Positions 63,301 to 64,000 of a stretch of DNA of 64,000 bases are shown in pieces. A program made the translations under genes and the position numbers. Source of the DNA: Lepidostoma basale (taxonomy: Eukaryota; Arthropoda; Insecta; Trichoptera; Lepidostomatidae); the NCBI GenBank assembly GCA_022606425.2, contig JAHDVF020001229.1:806001-870000 (forward strand), given 5' to 3'. The notes beneath the pieces were generated by a model. The model did not search any database and was not told where the DNA came from. It saw only the letters and a program-made list of their open reading frames with translations. Position 1 is the first letter of the stretch; each line of letters begins with the position of its first letter.

Positions 63301-63794
63301 TTACGCCGTTTGGTTCTCAAATGAGTTACATAAATGTTTTTCGTTTATTATGTCTCATTTGTGTATCATGTATAAATAAAATAAAATAAAGTACAATAAA
63401 TAAAATCACAATCCTCCCAATTAATCTGGTAGATTCCACTTTGGTTGAATATTGTCGCGAAAAACCAAAAATACAATTGTGATATATAAAACAAAGTTTT
63501 TAATTAACAATTTAAGATTAATTTTATTTATTAATGCATGCTTCCACGTGAATTACATTCTAATGTAATTAAAATAATTTTCATTTTGATTTTTGCACAT
63601 TTATTGAACTTAATTCATTTTAAGTATTAATTTTAACTCAATAAAAAAGTGAATTTAATTTAGCTAATAAGTTAACACAACATTTATTGATTCTGAGGCG
63701 GTGCGAAGTTCGTCGGGTCAGCTAGTAAATAAATAAAAATTCGGCTTTTTGTACACTTAGTTCCTTTGTAACTACTCCCATTTTATTTCTACAG

Positions 63795-63910
63795 CGACCG
63801 AAATAAAGACAAAAGTGGAGCTCGTAATTAAAAAAAACATCGTGTTATTGAATTATTTTTAAATGAACTTTCATCAATAGATTTCATTAAAATCATTAGA
63901 TTATATTTCT
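63795..63910 (+). mobile_element. Family M right arm and tail
   Basis: CGAAATAAAGACAAAAGTGG, AACATCGTGTTATTGAATTA, TTTTTAAATGAACTTTCATC, ATTAAAATCATTAGATTATA. Confidence 0.6.
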
Positions 63911-64000
63911 ACATATATTTTGTCAACATATTCTATTCGCCATGTTGAATTGCACTATTTTGTTACCAGCACCAACTTCGTTTGATGTCTTTCACTATCA

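Overview
The window looks like animal nuclear DNA, most likely from a lepidopteran or related insect with a large, repeat-rich genome. It is AT-rich, has no operons or ribosome binding sites, and is full of 5'-truncated non-LTR retrotransposon tails whose decayed peptides (for example LMYGSEAWNWQKKDESRINA, WAGHVAR, EEAYIQQW) I recognise from insect, especially lepidopteran, LINE 3' ends. The species assignment is an inference. I found no intact host protein-coding gene, rRNA gene or credible tRNA gene. The long open frames are LINE remnants, (AT)n microsatellite artefacts or chance frames.

Layout. (1) About 35 fragments of one LINE family (called LINE-A here), with a (TTAG)n-type 3' tail, are spread over both strands; none keeps a reverse transcriptase catalytic core. 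(2) Tail fragments of at least ten other LINE families are present: LINE-K with a (GAA)n tail, LINE-J with a (GAT)n tail, LINE-E with a (TGATT)n tail, and C, D, L, O, R, T and U. (3) A tRNA-headed SINE family occurs at about 11.3, 15.0, 48.8, 50.2 and 53.1 kb. (4) DNA-transposon-like elements: a pogo/Tigger-type MITE at 14.05 kb and a TIR family (B) at 4.1, 5.6, 8.9 and 19.6 kb. (5) Fold-back elements of at least nine sequence families (F, G, H, I, M, N, Q, V, W). (6) Minisatellites at 22.8, 24.65 and 35.2 kb, a 198-bp tandem duplication at 18.4 kb, and (AT)n tracts at 16.6 and 50.4 kb. (7) Low-copy, higher-GC islands (24.5, 32.8, 36.0, 39.7, 40.5, 44-45 and 58.1 kb) that could be conserved non-coding DNA.

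The most interesting signal is in group 5. Fold-back families that otherwise do not resemble each other carry, usually in both arms and pointing outward, the same RNA-like module: CTGANGA, one extra U or A, a 4-5 bp hairpin, GAAA, and a self-complementary hexamer (ACATGT or ACCGGT, or an ACAGCTGT octamer) ending in a GTC/GTT triplet. Several copies also have flanking stem I arms in exact hammerhead register. This matches a hammerhead ribozyme core with one insertion at the 5' side of stem II, an element known from Penelope-like retroelements and small retrozymes. The second highlight is a near-perfect recursive-splice site (polypyrimidine tract, CAG directly joined to GTAAGT) at 34734/34735 on the + strand. 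It suggests that the window lies inside a very long intron of a + strand host gene. Insertion histories can be read in several places: clean target-site duplications, LINE-in-fold-back, X-in-LINE-A, LINE-E-in-SINE, and a twin-primed 5' inversion.
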